A program made the translations under genes and the position numbers. 64,000 nt of DNA from Fragum whitleyi (taxonomy: Eukaryota; Mollusca; Bivalvia; Cardiida; Cardiidae), in assembly GCA_948146395.1 (NCBI GenBank), contig OX411552.1:51202258-51266257 (forward strand), written 5' to 3'. Below, in pieces: positions 1-12,210 of the stretch; within the stretch, counting starts at the first letter, position 1, and the number at the start of each line of letters is the position of its first letter. A model generated the notes under the pieces. The model ran no database searches. It was given only the letters and a program-made list of their open reading frames with translations, and was not told the origin of the DNA.

Positions 1-134
1 AGTTACGAAGGTTTTTTATTACGCACATGGTATGTGAAACATACTATAAACATTTAATGTAATAAAAAGAAAATTAAATGTGTCGTGGGTCTTCTTCTTC
101 TACTAGATACTGGCCACACTCAATACTTTGAGTA

Positions 135-485
135 TTATTGCCAGGGATGCGCATGAGAAATAAGAGCTAAGGTGAAAGTTATGTACAGTGAAAGGTTAAA
201 AGATAATTTAAAGGCAGAAATTAGTAACTGTTCGACAAGTCGGACTTTGAAGGTCTCGACAGTGCCTGTTGATGCTATATCTGGTGGTAGGCTGTTCCAT
301 TCCTTGACGGTTCTCGGGAAGAAGGATTGTTGGCGGTAGGTTTTTGATGAGTGTGGTATTTCAAAGGAATTTGTCTTATCTACAAAAAAGATAAACAGAC
401 CGGCAAAAATATATTTACTTTGCAAAATTACATATGTACCTATATAATGTATATACAGGCCGAGTTTACGGGACGAGGTATTCAA
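135..485 (-). pseudogene. 5'-truncated non-LTR retrotransposon ORF2, C-terminal fragment
   Basis: A 116-residue reading frame on the minus strand. Residues about 50-85 carry a signature typical of the extreme C-terminus of LINE reverse-transcriptase proteins (CR1/Jockey/RTE-like): SFFPRTVKEWNSLP, followed by a TFKVRL segment. The upstream part of ORF2 (endonuclease and catalytic RT motifs) is absent, so this is a 5'-truncated, dead insertion whose 3' end points left towards position 1. The N-terminal 40 residues do not look like LINE protein and are probably flanking read-through. The motif is seen directly; family assignment below LINE level is not possible from this fragment. Confidence 0.65.
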
Positions 486-667
486 AGGCCGAGTTCACTG
501 TGAACCAAGGAGTTTAGTGATTCAAGGTCATATTTTGCAAAATGCCGTCTGAAATTGCAAAGAAACAGCACTTCACTGCTGAATAAAAAAAAAGAAACCA
601 AACGATTTTAATCATTTTTAGCAAAAACTTAATTATATATATGTTTAATGATTAGAATTAATTTAAG

Positions 668-1672
668 TTGCAAAGTATAAATAATATCAATTTAACGAAA
701 AAAGGACAATCCCTGCCGATGAAAACGTTTGTGAAACTGTGCCCCACTTTCGACGTGAACTTAGGATTGATAATATCAAACAATGGGAAATTTAACGCTG
801 CTGAAATTAACTTGAGTATGAAAGCCAGAAGGGCTATATTTTCAATAAACAGAAGTGTACTTAATAATGATATTAAACCTTCAATTGCATTGCGTATATT
901 TGACTCTCTTGTTAAACCAATTGCTTTATATGGCAGTGAAATTTGGTTTGGATATAAGACGAGTTATAACACACGTTCCCTCGATGAATTTTTCGAGTTA
1001 TCTCTTAAAGGTAATAATGAATTTGATAAATTACTTACAAGATTTTGTAAGAATACTCTAGGTGTACACTCAAAGGCAAGTAATCTCGGGGTTTATAGTG
1101 AATTGGGCCAATTTCCATCAACAGTATTTGCAATTTTAAATACCATTAACTTTTGGCTGCATTCCATTTCTGTGAATAGTGATTGTTTGTTGTCAAAAGC
1201 TTACTTAGATCAATTTCAAAATGAATGTCCGAAACATACATGGCTCAACTTTGTGAAAAAAGTTCTAAATGGGCTTGGTTTTGCACTCATTTGGAAAAAT
1301 CAATTCATTTTTAATAAAGGTTCACTAATTTACCATATTAAAGAAAAACTTAAAGACCGGTTTATTTTGTTTTGGAAAAAACGTATGGTTTCTGAAAAGG
1401 GTATGAAAAAATTACAAATATATAAGACAATTAAGAAGGAATTTAGCATCGAAAATTATATAGAAGAGATAAATGACAAACATATTAGAAAAGCCTTATG
1501 TTCTTTAAGAATAAGTGCTCACCATCTTAAGATTGAGCGTGGTCGATATTGTGGATTAAATGAGGAGGAGAGATTGTGTGACAAATGTCGAGCAGTTGAA
1601 AATGAGATGCATTTTTTATTTCATTGTTTGAAATATGAAAAATTCAGGTCAAATATGATGTTTTTGTATTGA
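668..1672 (+). pseudogene. LINE ORF2 C-terminal part (RT thumb and zinc knuckle)
   Basis: An open frame of 334 residues that begins inside a reverse-transcriptase protein. The YLGL-like segment appears as NLGLIISNNGKFN (residues about 51-63), followed by the helix SMKARRAIFSINR and FDSLVKPIALYGSEIW, all typical of the region just after the RT palm in LINE ORF2. The C-terminus carries a CX2CX7HX4C zinc knuckle (C304, C307, H315, C320), as in zf-RVT type LINE proteins. No endonuclease or YXDD catalytic motif is present, so the copy is 5'-truncated; the start codon used here (TTG) is arbitrary. The long undamaged frame suggests a fairly recent insertion. It lies head-to-head with the minus-strand LINE fragment at 135-485, but the two sequences are unrelated. 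Confidence 0.8.
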
Positions 1673-1759
1673 TGTATGTCATTGTATTATGTTGAATTGC
1701 CGTTAACCCAGTTTTGGGTATAAAAGTGCAAATAAAATATATTCTATTCTATTCTATTC
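1673..1759 (+). repeat. LINE 3' UTR ending in an (ATTCT)n tail
   Basis: The stop codon of the LINE frame is followed by a short 3' UTR and then by about four copies of ATTCT (to 1759). Many LINEs of the CR1/L2 type end in a short tandem repeat instead of poly-A, so this marks the 3' end of the insertion. Confidence 0.65.
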
Positions 1760-4153
1760 GTACAAAGCGGGGTTTTCTTTAAACGTTCACAACCGGTTTT
1801 GCTTCCTGAACACACGACAGATCATATATGAATAACTTTATTCTTTTGTATGTTATACTAGAGTAGAAACAGTCTTTTTTCAGTGGGAAAATTATTACTA
1901 GAGCAATGCATCTATTATTGACACTTTAATGAATTTTTTTCGGCAGTCACTTACTAATTGGATGTCATCCAATTACCTTTGAAATAAGTTTTCAACCCCC
2001 TTTATGGTTATAATTATGTTTTCAACCCCCTTTATGGTTATAATTATCGACTCATAGATACAGCTTCTTCTATCTGGAATCACAGTTTAGTCTAAAAATC
2101 TAAAATACCATCGTCAGCAATTACCGACCCATTCCACAATTATCGACCCCCATTTATAGATATTTCTTTAAAAAAAAGTCTAAAATCATACCCGGATTAT
2201 ACCATTTTCATTTTAAGTTTATTTCAACTTGAACTTTATTTTGAACTTGATATTTATTTTTGTCCAAATAAGGAATTACTACAACAACTGACTGTTGAAT
2301 AAAATTTTATCTTTAATGCAGTACAATAAATAGGGAAGGGAATTGAAACATACTAGGAAAAATTGCTTGTGACAAGTATATACTCCTTTTCTCACAAATG
2401 TTTCTACCATAATTACTTGAAAATTTAATTATAATCAAAAGTCTTCTAACTTCTTTCAATTTTGGGCTATCTGAAATGCCGTTTGTAGATAAATTAGATC
2501 TAGTCTAAGGTTGAAGAACTCGGTCTGTTTATCATAACAGCAGTAAAATATTGCATGATCTTCTACAAGAAAGACAGACTGAAATTAATGACAAAGTGAA
2601 TGGCTGCTAAACATGGTGTCACCAAGCGACCAAATTTTTTAACTCCTGCTTATTCAAGCCATAGTTATAAGATTTGGGTGCCTGTTAACAAAAAATATGT
2701 GGATGAAAAAGATTGGTAGCGGGTCAAACTAAGGAACAAAAAGAAATACCCTATGTATACTGGCCTATAACCCAACTATATCAAAAACAGAAATGGCAAA
2801 CAAATTCCATATCTTGTATCCCATCTTTGTCTAACAAGAGGTATTAGGGACCTGATTAAACAGAAAATTTAAAGAAAATCTAAATATAAAAATCCAAAGC
2901 AAACAAAATCAAATAAAGACGTTTGTAGCAATAAGTTGAATTATCTATCTGTAAGCCATATTTCTTTGGTGAATAATATAACTGCAACATCATATGCTTT
3001 TGTTCCTTTTATTATCTGTTCAGATTTTTTTTCAATAAAACCGCCAATCTTTTTAGATAGAAAGTTCATTGTATCGAAAGTAAATTTGACGAAACACATT
3101 ACAGCCATTGGAGCGAATACGAAAGGTAAACAAAGTTTTTGAATATTCTGATTGAATGAAAAAGAATAATGTCGAGGTTTAAAACGAATTAGTTCCATCG
3201 TTATTTTTCTGTAATTCAAGTAATGTGCAGTAGGCAGCGATACAGTAATGTTCGCAAAGACTGAATAAACTAGGTTTCGTACAGTCATTGAACCAGTTCC
3301 AGCCCACTTTCATTTTGAAAGCAATGCATGACCTAATCATAAACATCTTAGTATGATTTGAAAGACAATTTATTTTTCTTCAAAATAAGTCATAGTCTAA
3401 TACAATACAATAAGTTTGATATGATAATTGACTAATTATTGGTGTATGGAAATACCGAAATTGACATGAAAACCGAAATATACCGAAATACACCTAAAAT
3501 ATACTGGAATAGAAAAATATAAGTAAGAAAAAAGTAAATATCTTCTATCTTTGTGATGAAACATGCCAGTAATACCCGAAAGCAGAGTTAGGCAGTCCAC
3601 TCATGTCGGGTAATCCTGCGCGTCATCTAAAGCTGCGCAGCTATATGACGTCATGTAAACTGAGAAAATGGCTGCTTAACATAAAAGCAGAACGACCTAT
3701 TTTTCATACTCGCAATTCCATCGATTCAACCGTTTTAAACAAAAGGTTCATGTGTGTATTTTAAAGCAAGAATTTTCCCGTTTTTATCTCAGAGTTTTTC
3801 ATTTTAATTTGAACAGATTACGGACATAAATCTTAGGTTCTTTCCTCGACTGCGCAGGTTTAGCCGACAAAAGCTGCGTTGATAATACACGACGGTGCCT
3901 CTGTTCATCACCGGATTGTGTTATTCTAGTGACATTTTGTTCTAGATAAAATGTATTTTACATAGCCAAAAATGTCAACCAGTACAGTCGTGTATTGATT
4001 TTTTTGTACAACCGATATCTTTACACGAATTTTGTACTTGACTTTCTTAAGTGCGCAGGGTTAGCCGACAGCACCGTATATATAGGAGAGTTGATTGTTA
4101 TTGTTTATATTCAGAATTTCCCATGCATGCGCTTTACTGGTAGGCAAAAGGAG
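1760..4153. other. Non-coding, mostly unique DNA
   Basis: No convincing gene is visible. Small features: a 30-bp perfect tandem duplication at 1988-2047; a CRE-type octamer TGACGTCA at 3646-3653 next to the palindrome AGCTGCGCAGCT at 3631-3642; and two near-identical words of about 19 bp (GCGCAGG then TTAGCCGACA) near 3853 and 4051. A 115-codon minus-strand frame at 2941-3288 has no recognisable domain. Confidence 0.5.
1988..2047. repeat. 30-bp tandem duplication, two copies
   Basis: Two adjacent, identical 30-bp units (1988-2017 and 2018-2047) containing the word TTTTCAACCCCCTTTATGG. They look like a recent slippage or duplication event and have no link to a gene. Confidence 0.9.
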
Positions 4154-4422
4154 TCGGAGGTACGTTCGTTAGAGTGAGATTCTTAAGATTCTTATGAAGA
4201 TTTTTAAGATAAAGCATTGGGTAGAGCGAGATTTTTAAGCCGCTCAATAAGAATCTTAAGATATCTCAATGAGGAAACGAAGATGGTTTTGCATTGGCTT
4301 AAAACGAGTAGTCATGACGACGTCGAATATTTTCACTCAAAATATCACAATCATTCATTACAACGTCTTAAAAATCTCATTTAGATAGATTTTTCATCTT
4401 GCTCTAACGAACGCACCTCAGA
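4154..4422. mobile_element. MITE with about 25-bp terminal inverted repeats (MITE-1, copy 1)
   Basis: The left end reads AGGTACGTTCGTTAGAG and the right end, reverse-complemented, reads AGGTGCGTTCGTTAGAG, followed by similar AGAT/AGATG words. The element is about 265 bp and has no coding capacity, which is the form of a non-autonomous DNA transposon. I could not read a clear target-site duplication. A second, more decayed copy lies near 16333-16562. Confidence 0.7.
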
Positions 4423-5949
4423 TCTCTATGCGAGAAGACAATTAAAACTGAATCAAAATCAACCTTTTAAGTTTAAGATAAAAAGAAATTTAAATATTAT
4501 TTGTACGAATGTTTCCCGTTAATGATCAATCGATATTTAAAGAATCATTTACGTAATAGCCCTTTAAAAGCTTCCAAAGATTAGACTATTTCGTCCGACT
4601 TATTGAACGAAAATGCCATTGACGACAGATCTTTTAGCTACTTAGAATAAGGTTTTTGTCTCCGTAAATAATGAATTTGTTTAGAAAGATTATAACTTAG
4701 AATCTATTAATAGACATGGCCTAGGGTCTATCTTATATAGCTGCTCCAGTTGTGCAATTTAGCCAGGGACTCTAAAACACTTGTCTGTGGTTTAGCACGA
4801 TTATTTTTCCATTGAAAACTTGGTGTTTTCTTTTTGGTCAATTTTAACGTCATTCGTAAAGAAAGTTGAAAATTATGTATGACACTTAATAAGTACGTGT
4901 TTGGGTTTTCAAAAATTCATAACTCAGTCTACAGCACTCATGAAAGTTCTGACCAAGCTGTAGTTGCAATGTTTTTTTAAACAAACCCATAAATAGTTTT
5001 GTGTTCAGATTTTTGTAGAAAGTTTGATTAAAACAGTGGTTGATTCAGATTTCTGTAAAAAGGGTACTTACGTACAATAAAGGGGGAGGAGGGTGGTTTT
5101 TCTAGTGTTACGAAGTTTTGTTTGATTTTCTATATGAAAATGAAACAACAAGGCTACAGATGGGGGTTTGTTTGAACCCCTCGAACCCCCTTTTGCATCC
5201 ACCACTTGAACAAGTTAACTTTCTTTACTGCTTCCCATAACATAATGAATTTGTATGACATAAACTAAATAAAAAAGTATGACTTAGATTAATCGCTTCA
5301 CGGCGTCAAGTTGATTAATATATCGTAACTACAGCCGATCAAGATATGTTAAATCCGTAGACGCGCCGTTTTCAAGGGTAAATAACAGACAAAATGGCTG
5401 TACGTGTTGAGTTTAATAGAGGAAAATGTAAGATGAATAAGTAAAATTCTTTAAGCCTTTCCAATAACGTAATTTCACCGAGTTTAAGATGACTCGGTTA
5501 AACAACTTTTTGGGGAAAAGTGACTTGTAACGTTAATTCGTTCTCTCGCCGGGATTTCAGAACTTTCTTATTATTTTTCCTCACATTCATTTTATATTTT
5601 TGTTTTGAATTTTGGTTAAAGTCATCGTTGAGCAACAGAACATTGCAAATCCATTTAATCAGACTGTATAGCTATGTTTTGTTTGCCGCAAACGCTTTCA
5701 ATTTTGAGCTTATTTTTTGTTGTCTGTTCAGGGTAAAAAACGAAGATTTAAAAAAATTATTTCATCTCTAACAAATAAAGATTCAATTTCTTTCTTACCT
5801 GTAAGAAATAGATTTTTTACCATCTTTGGAACTACATAAAGCAAAGTAGAAAAAAATACGATTTTGGAGGCTTCCATTTCCCGCTGAATCAAAAGCTGCA
5901 TTTCAGATATGCAGTAAGGCCTTGTATTTGAGAAAAAATTTTCTCGGCA
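4423..5949. other. Non-coding DNA, nothing recognised
   Basis: AT-rich sequence without a convincing open frame, RNA gene or repeat that I could identify. Confidence 0.5.
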
Positions 5950-7292
5950 TTTTTAGCTCACCTGAGCACATCGTGCTCAAGGTGAGCTTTTGTGATCATT
6001 GACTGTCCGTCGTCTGTTGTCCGGCGTCAACAATCTTAATGTTTACACTCTAGAGGCCGCAAATATTACACAATCTTAATGAAACTTGGTCAGATTGTTG
6101 GCCAGGTCACAAGGATGAACCCTATTGAAAATGGGAAGGATCCATGCTGTATCAAGGGAAAAGGGGTCTTAAAGACATTTTTCTTGTTGACACTCTAGAG
6201 GCCACAAATATGGCCTAAACTTCATGAAACTTGGTCAGAATGTTGGCCAGGTCAAAAGGATGAACCCTTTTGAAAATGGGAAAGATCCATGCTGTATCAA
6301 GGGAAAAGGGGCCTTAAAGACAATTTTCTTGTTTACACTCTAGAGACCACAAATATGGCCCAATCTTCATGAAACTTGGTCAGAATGTTGGCCAGGTCAC
6401 AAGGATGAACCCTATTGAAAATGGGAAGGATCTGTGCCATATCACAGGAAAAGGGGCCTTATTGACAATTTTCTTGTTGACACTCTAGAGGCCACAAATA
6501 TGGCCTAAACTTCATGAAACTTGGTCAGAATGTTGGCCAGATCACAAGGATGAACCCTCTTGAAAATGGGAAGGATCCATGCCATATAGAGGGAAAAGGA
6601 GCCTTAAAGACAATTTTCTTGTTGACACTCTAGAGGCCACAAATATGGCCCAATCTTCATGAAACTTGATCAGAATGTTTGCCAGGTCACCAGGAGGAAA
6701 CCTTTTTAAAATGGGAAAGATCCATGCCAAATCACAGGAAAAGGGGCCTTAATGCCAATTTTCTTGTTTACACCCTGGAGGCCACAAATATGGCCCAATC
6801 TTCATGAAACTTGGTCACAATGTTGGCTAGGACACAAGAATGAATTCTATTGAATATGGGAATGATCCATGCCATATCATGGTAAAAGGGACTTTAATGA
6901 CAATTTTCTTGTTCACACTCTAGAGGCCACAAATATGGCCCAATCTGGAAGGAACTTGATCAGAATGTTGGCCAGGTCTCAAGGATTAATCCTTTTGAAA
7001 ATGGGAAGGATACATGCCATATCATGGTAAAAGGGACCTTAATGACAATTTATGTTAACACTCCAGTCTCAAATTTGGTTCAATGGTCATGAAACCTGGG
7101 CAGAATGTTGGCCAGGTCACATGAAACTGGTTTAGAAAAGGTAAGAACTTATGCAGGGATCATAGGAATAAAACAATGTCTTTCTTTGAATAATCTTATA
7201 GTCATTTAATGATCTTTAAAGCATTTAATTTTGCTAAGGGAGGACTCAAAGAGACGAAGGTGAGCGATAAAGGACCATCATGGTCCTCTTGT
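5950..7292 (+). mobile_element. Family A Helentron-like tandem-repeat element (A1)
   Basis: The 5' end is a hairpin: AGCTCACCTGAGCAC, a 3-nt loop, then GTGCTCAAGGTGAGCT. It is followed by a short GTCCGTCGTC-rich stretch and about eight tandem monomers with a 145-bp period, measured between CACTCTAGAGGCC words at 6045, 6190, 6335, 6480 and 6625. The 3' end has a second copy of the arm (AAGGTGAGCGAT) and a terminal hairpin GGACCAT/ATGGTCC before CTCTTGT. This is the layout of pearl/HINE elements known from bivalves (established knowledge). It has no protein-coding capacity; reading frames inside it only read through the monomers. Confidence 0.85.
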
Positions 7293-7960
7293 GTTTCTTC
7301 TTCAAATATTTGGAAGATCTATTAATATTGACAGCTTGTTGAAGACACGTTGAAACAGTCAATGGTCGAAATAAATTACAGAAATAATTCAGCCAAGTCT
7401 TAATTTATCACGGAGGATCGATCTTCTAAATGAACACGGCTCGGTATTGAATTATCATGTAGGCCTAATTATTGCTGTTGAAATGGAATCTTAAATGAAA
7501 TATTCTATCTAAAGCTTGATCAAATCAAATTTCTTCTAAGGTAACTTCAGCTGTAACACTTCTATGGTTATAGGATATTTTGTGTCAAATGAAACTTCAC
7601 ACTTTATGCCTAATGAATGGGTAAAAATGAGTCCAGATGGAAGCCTTCAACCAGTGGCGTTTGACATGGGTAATTGATTGTTGCAGATCAATGAAAATTT
7701 GGCACTTGGTATAGAAGTTCGTCTTTATGACATATGCAAGTGTGTGTAATTAGCAGCTACTGTTTTATGACATTGGCAATATCACACATCACATCCGGTC
7801 AGATCAAAGAGGTTCCGCGACCGTGTAGTATGGATCATTATATTAGAAATGGCAAACTTTATGACACATGTTTGTGTTAACAGCGGCTAATATTTTTATG
7901 ACGCATAATGAAAATTCTTTGATAGGATTTTTACAATCAAAAGTGTGCACTAGAAAAGGT
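7293..7960. other. Non-coding DNA, nothing recognised
   Basis: Stretch between two repeat elements without a gene or a repeat that I can identify. Confidence 0.45.
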
Positions 7961-8103
7961 GTTTAAAAGGCAGATCATGTGGCATTGTGTCCGTCATGTG
8001 TCCGTGCGTTCGGTCGTAAACTTTTTTTTTTTAAATTTTTCACTATTTAGTCTTTAAAATCTATCTCCTCACAACTAATTAGACTTATTTCAATGAATCC
8101 TGT
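7961..8103 (+). mobile_element. Family C element, fragment
   Basis: It contains the family C words GGCATTGTGTCCGTC and GTCCGTGCGTTCG, then a T-run and a decayed first monomer. The 5' hairpin and the rest are missing. A more complete family C copy starts directly after it. Confidence 0.55.
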
Positions 8104-9140
8104 AAGCTTCACTGGCTGAAAGCCACTGGGGTTATTGTCATGGCATTGTGTCTGTCTTGCTTCCGTGCGAGGGTCAGGTTGGAAACTTTTTCTTTAAAAA
8201 TCTTCTCCTCAATAACTACTGGATGAATTACAACCTTACTTCACAGGAATGATCCTTGGGTGACCCTCTTTCAAAGTTATTCAAGAAATTTTGATCCAAT
8301 GAAAAACATGGATATAATGGGCGTGGCCAATTTCCAAACATGGTAAAAAGTGAATTTTCTCAGATTCTAATCCATGGATACAAATGGAATTTTACATGAA
8401 TGATCCTTGGATGATGTTTTATCAGTCTACAAGAAATTATTGTGATCGGAAGGAAAATGTGCATTTATGGTCGGAGATCATTTCTCTATATGTTATACTA
8501 GTGGAAACTTTCAAAATCATTTTCTCAGAATGTAACTGATGGATATCAGCCAAATTTCAATGGAATGATCCTTGAGTGACCCTTTATCAGTCTACAAAAA
8601 GTTACTGTGATTCGATGAAAAATATGTATTTTATGTGCGTAGGTCATTTCTCTATATGGTATACTAGTGGAAACTTTAAAATCATTTTCTCAGAATGTAA
8701 TCCATGGATATCAACCAAAATTCACTGGAATGATCCTTGAGAGACCCTTTATTAGTCTACCAAAAATTATTGTGATTGGATGAAAAATGTGCATTTTATG
8801 GGCGGAGGTCATTTCTCAAAATGTTATAAAGTGGAAACTTTGAAAATCATTTTCTCAGAATGTAATCGATGGATATCAATCAAACTTTTTTTGTATGTTC
8901 TTTGGGTGACCCATTATCATGTAGCCAAAAAATATTGTCATTGGATGAAATTTTTGTGATTGGATGAAAAATATGTCTTATGGGTGGAGGTCATTTCTCC
9001 ATATGTTATATAGTTGAAACTTTGAAAATCATTTTCAACATTAGTAGAACCCATTATATCTAAAGTCTAGTCAAAACGTTTATTTGCTTAACAAGAATTT
9101 CAAGCCTGTGGAGCAACTCAAGCCAATCATGGCTTTCTAG
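8104..9140 (+). mobile_element. Family C Helentron-like element (C1)
   Basis: The 5' arm AGCTTCACTGGCTG is followed by its imperfect partner AAAGCCACTGGGGTT, a GTCC-type stretch, and monomers with a period of about 165 bp (AGGTCATTTCTC-type words at 8475, 8641 and 8806). The 3' end has the subterminal word GTGGAGCAACT and the hairpin AGCCAAT/ATGGCT before TTTCTAGT. CTAG followed by T matches the classic Helitron 3' end (CTRR, insertion before T). Confidence 0.8.
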
Positions 9141-9156
9141 TCTAAATGTGCAGAAT

Positions 9157-9170
9157 GGGGGGGGGGGGGG
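9157..9170 (+). repeat. Homopolymer run of 14 G
   Basis: An uninterrupted run of 14 G just outside the 3' end of the family C element. It could form a G-quadruplex and is likely to vary in length or be misassembled. Confidence 0.8.
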
Positions 9171-10200
9171 CTTTTTACGTAAGCAAATCAGTAGGTGGTG
9201 ATCTCAAAATTTACAGATTAAACCAATAATTGGATTAAAAATGTTTAGACAAATAAGGGAAAAAAGGCTACAAAAACCTTTCCCAATGTTTGAAACTTCT
9301 GTGACGTGAGGAATAACGGAAATATTCATGCCGTGCGCATAAATAGAGTAACCGTAATTATAATCAGTTAGGATACCCCATTACCAGTGAATATAGTAGT
9401 CTTGAATTCTGAATGAAGAAATATTTCAGGCTGTTTTTCAAATTTTATTTGTTTCTTTTTCTTTCGGAAATACATTAAAGTTAATCCTGCAAGACACCCC
9501 TTAAAAATTTATAACATCCGTAAGTAAAATTTACAACTTTGCCTAGGAAGTCAATGTTTAGTAATGGTGGTCATTTTTTTCTTTCGTGCAACCTTAGTAG
9601 AGAAAACTTAGAATCATAAAAATATGGTGGATAGAATCTAAATAGGTAAGAATTTGTTAACAGTTATAATGTATAATCAAAGCACTGAAAGTACTGATGG
9701 TGAACGAACCTAATGGCATTCTAGAGTGATAAATTGTATTCAATTAGAAAAGAAATCATGAATGTAAAAATATAAAAAAAATAGGGATATTGTCTCGACA
9801 AAATTTCCGTTATGTTTTTTTTTCCTCCCGACTTTCTAGGAATCTTGAGAATCCTGTTGATTAATTTTTGCACGAGAACCTATTCTTTACCTTCAAAAGT
9901 TTGGATGCCAGTAAAATCACTCACTATGGATATCTTATTACAGTATTGCGGTTGATATTAGACTTTTCGGCTCGGAGCTAGTTTTTGCTTAAACTGTAGT
10001 TAACTTATTCTAAACATATTTTGGGAAGGATGGAGCCAGTTTTTATTCATCGATTTTTATGATTTCTGTAAAAATCGCAATGACTTTTCCAGAATAATTT
10101 AACAACTAAACCCGCCCGTCGAATTGTAAACAAGTGCTTTACGGATCTGGTCCTCCCTTGACCACGGCAATATCTACTCGAGTGGTGTGGTATCTAGGGT
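9171..10200. other. Non-coding DNA, nothing recognised
   Basis: AT-rich sequence without a gene or a structured repeat that I could identify. Confidence 0.45.
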
Positions 10201-10376
10201 TGAATCAGTGTTCCCACTGCTTTTTCAACCTGGGGGTAAAAATGGGTATTTTACAGCGTGCATGTACCCCCTCTATATAACACAAAGCCGGAAGGCTAGT
10301 TGCAAAAATTGGGGGTACAAGCATAAACTTAGGGGTAAATCACCCCCATTTGGGAGTTTTGGGGAACACTGTGAAT
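10201..10376. mobile_element. Small hAT-like element with 5-bp target duplication
   Basis: The inverted termini CAGTGTTCCC (10206-10215) and GGGGAACACTG (10361-10371) bound a 166-bp internal piece. The pentamer TGAAT sits directly outside both ends (10201-10205 and 10372-10376). The CAGTG start resembles hAT termini, but a 5-bp duplication is shorter than the usual 8 bp, so the superfamily is uncertain. Confidence 0.6.
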
Positions 10377-10637
10377 ATTTAGCTATCATTTATTTAATTT
10401 TCAAATAAAATTTTGAATTGATATGGTTTTACAGATTGAAAAAATGCAAAGTAGAATGGCCCAAATGAAATATCTTCGGTGCCTGGCGCATTTGGTATTC
10501 GCCAATATTCGCTTCTGAGACAGACAAATACGATACGGCCAGGGCTCTCGGAAACGACAGAAGTGTCGTCTGACATGACAACTTTTCTCAGTGGACAACA
10601 AAAAATCCTTTCAATGGATTCCACAGGACGACAAGGT

Positions 10638-12210
10638 TTTTAGCTCACCTGAGCACATCGTGCTCAAGGTGAGCTTTTGTGATCATTGGATGTCCGTCGT
10701 GCGTCGTCCGTCGTGCGTCGTCCGTCGTCAGACGTCAACAATTTAGGTGTTTACACTCTAGAGGCCACAAATATGGACCAATCATCATGAAACTTTGTCA
10801 GAATGTTCTCCAGGTCGCAGGGATGAACCCTATTGAAAATGGGAAGATTCCGTGTCATATCAAGGGAAAAGGGGCCTAAAAGACAATTTTCTTGTTTACA
10901 CTCTAGAGGCCACAAATATGTTCCAATCTTCATGTAACTTGGTCAGAATGTTCTCAAGGTCACAAGGATGAACCCTATCCAAAATGGGAAGATTCTGTGT
11001 CATATCAAGGGAAAAGGGGCCTAAAAGACAATTTTCTTGTTTACACTCTAGAGGCTACAAATATGGTCCAATCATCATGAATCTTGGTAAGAATGTTGGT
11101 CAGGTCACAAGGATGAACCCTATCGAAAATGGGAAGGATCTGTGCCATATCACGGGAAAAGGGGCCTAAAAGACAATTTTCTTGTTTACACTCTAGAGGC
11201 CACAAATATGGTCCAATCATCATGAAACTTTGTCAGATTGTTCTCCAGGTTGCAAGGATTAACCCTATTGAAAATGGGAAGGATCTGTGCTATATCACGG
11301 GAAAAGGGGCCTAAAAGCCAATTTTCTTGTCTACACTCTAGATGCCACAAATATGGTCCAATCTTCATGAAACTTGGTCAGAATGTTGGTAAGGTCACAA
11401 GGATGAACCCTATTGAAAATGGGCAGGATCCATGCCATATCACGGGAAAAGGGGCCTTATTGACAATTTTCTTGTTTACACTCTAGTGGCCACAAATATG
11501 GTCCAATCTTCATGAAACTTGATCAGAATGTTAGCTAGGTCTCAAAGATGAACCCTATTTAAAATAGGAAGGATCCACGCCATATCACGGGAAAAGGGGC
11601 CTTAATGACATATTTTTTTGTTTACTCTCTAGAAGCCACAAATATGGTCCAATCATCATGACACTTGGTCAGAAAGTTTGTTAGGTCATGAGGATGAACT
11701 CTTTTGAAAATGGGATGGATCCATGCCTTATCTCGGGAAAAGGGGCCTTAATGATAATTATTTTTGTTTACACTCTAGTAGTCGCAAATATGGTCCAACC
11801 ATCATGAATTGTGGTCAGAATGTTTGTTAGGTCATGAGGATGAACTCTTTTGAAAATTGGAAGGATCTGTGCCATATCACGGGAAAAGGGGCTATAATGA
11901 CAATTTTCTTTTTAGAGCTCCAGACGCAACAAATATTGTCCAATCTTCACAAAACTTGGTCAACATGTATGAAAGGTCACAAGAATGAACTCAAATGGGA
12001 AGGATTCATGCCATATCACAGGAAAAGGAGTCTTAATGATAATTTACTTGAAATAAGTCTAATGGCCACAAATATGGCCCAAACTTGGTGAAACTTGGTT
12101 TTATGTAAAAAACTATCTTCTTTAAGACATCTGCCTTTTTACTTGATGTGATGTTCAAGTGATCAATGAGAGTCAGGTGAGCGATCTAGGACCATCATGG
12201 TCCTCTTGTT
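10638..12210 (+). mobile_element. Family A Helentron-like tandem-repeat element (A2)
   Basis: The same 5' hairpin as A1 (arm from 10642), a longer run of CGTCGTCCGTCGT words, and about nine monomers of 145 bp (CACTCTAGAGGCC-type words at 10753 and 10898 and onward). The 3' end reads TCAGGTGAGCGAT, then GGACCATCATGGTCC and CTCTTGTT. The 3' word TCAGGTGAGC is an exact complement of the first ten bases of the 5' arm after AG. Confidence 0.85.

Noticed and set aside
2941..3288. Minus-strand frame of 115 codons
   Set aside because: No recognisable domain, splice partner or promoter; the length is possible by chance in AT-rich DNA. Its Lys/Phe-rich composition follows base composition.
3631..3653. 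CRE site TGACGTCA and GC-rich palindrome as a promoter
   Set aside because: No gene or exon follows on either strand within several kb; a short palindromic word alone is weak evidence.
5950..12210. Regular repeats as a possible CRISPR array
   Set aside because: Units of 145 bp are fully repeated without unique spacers, in a eukaryotic genome; this is satellite-type tandem repetition.
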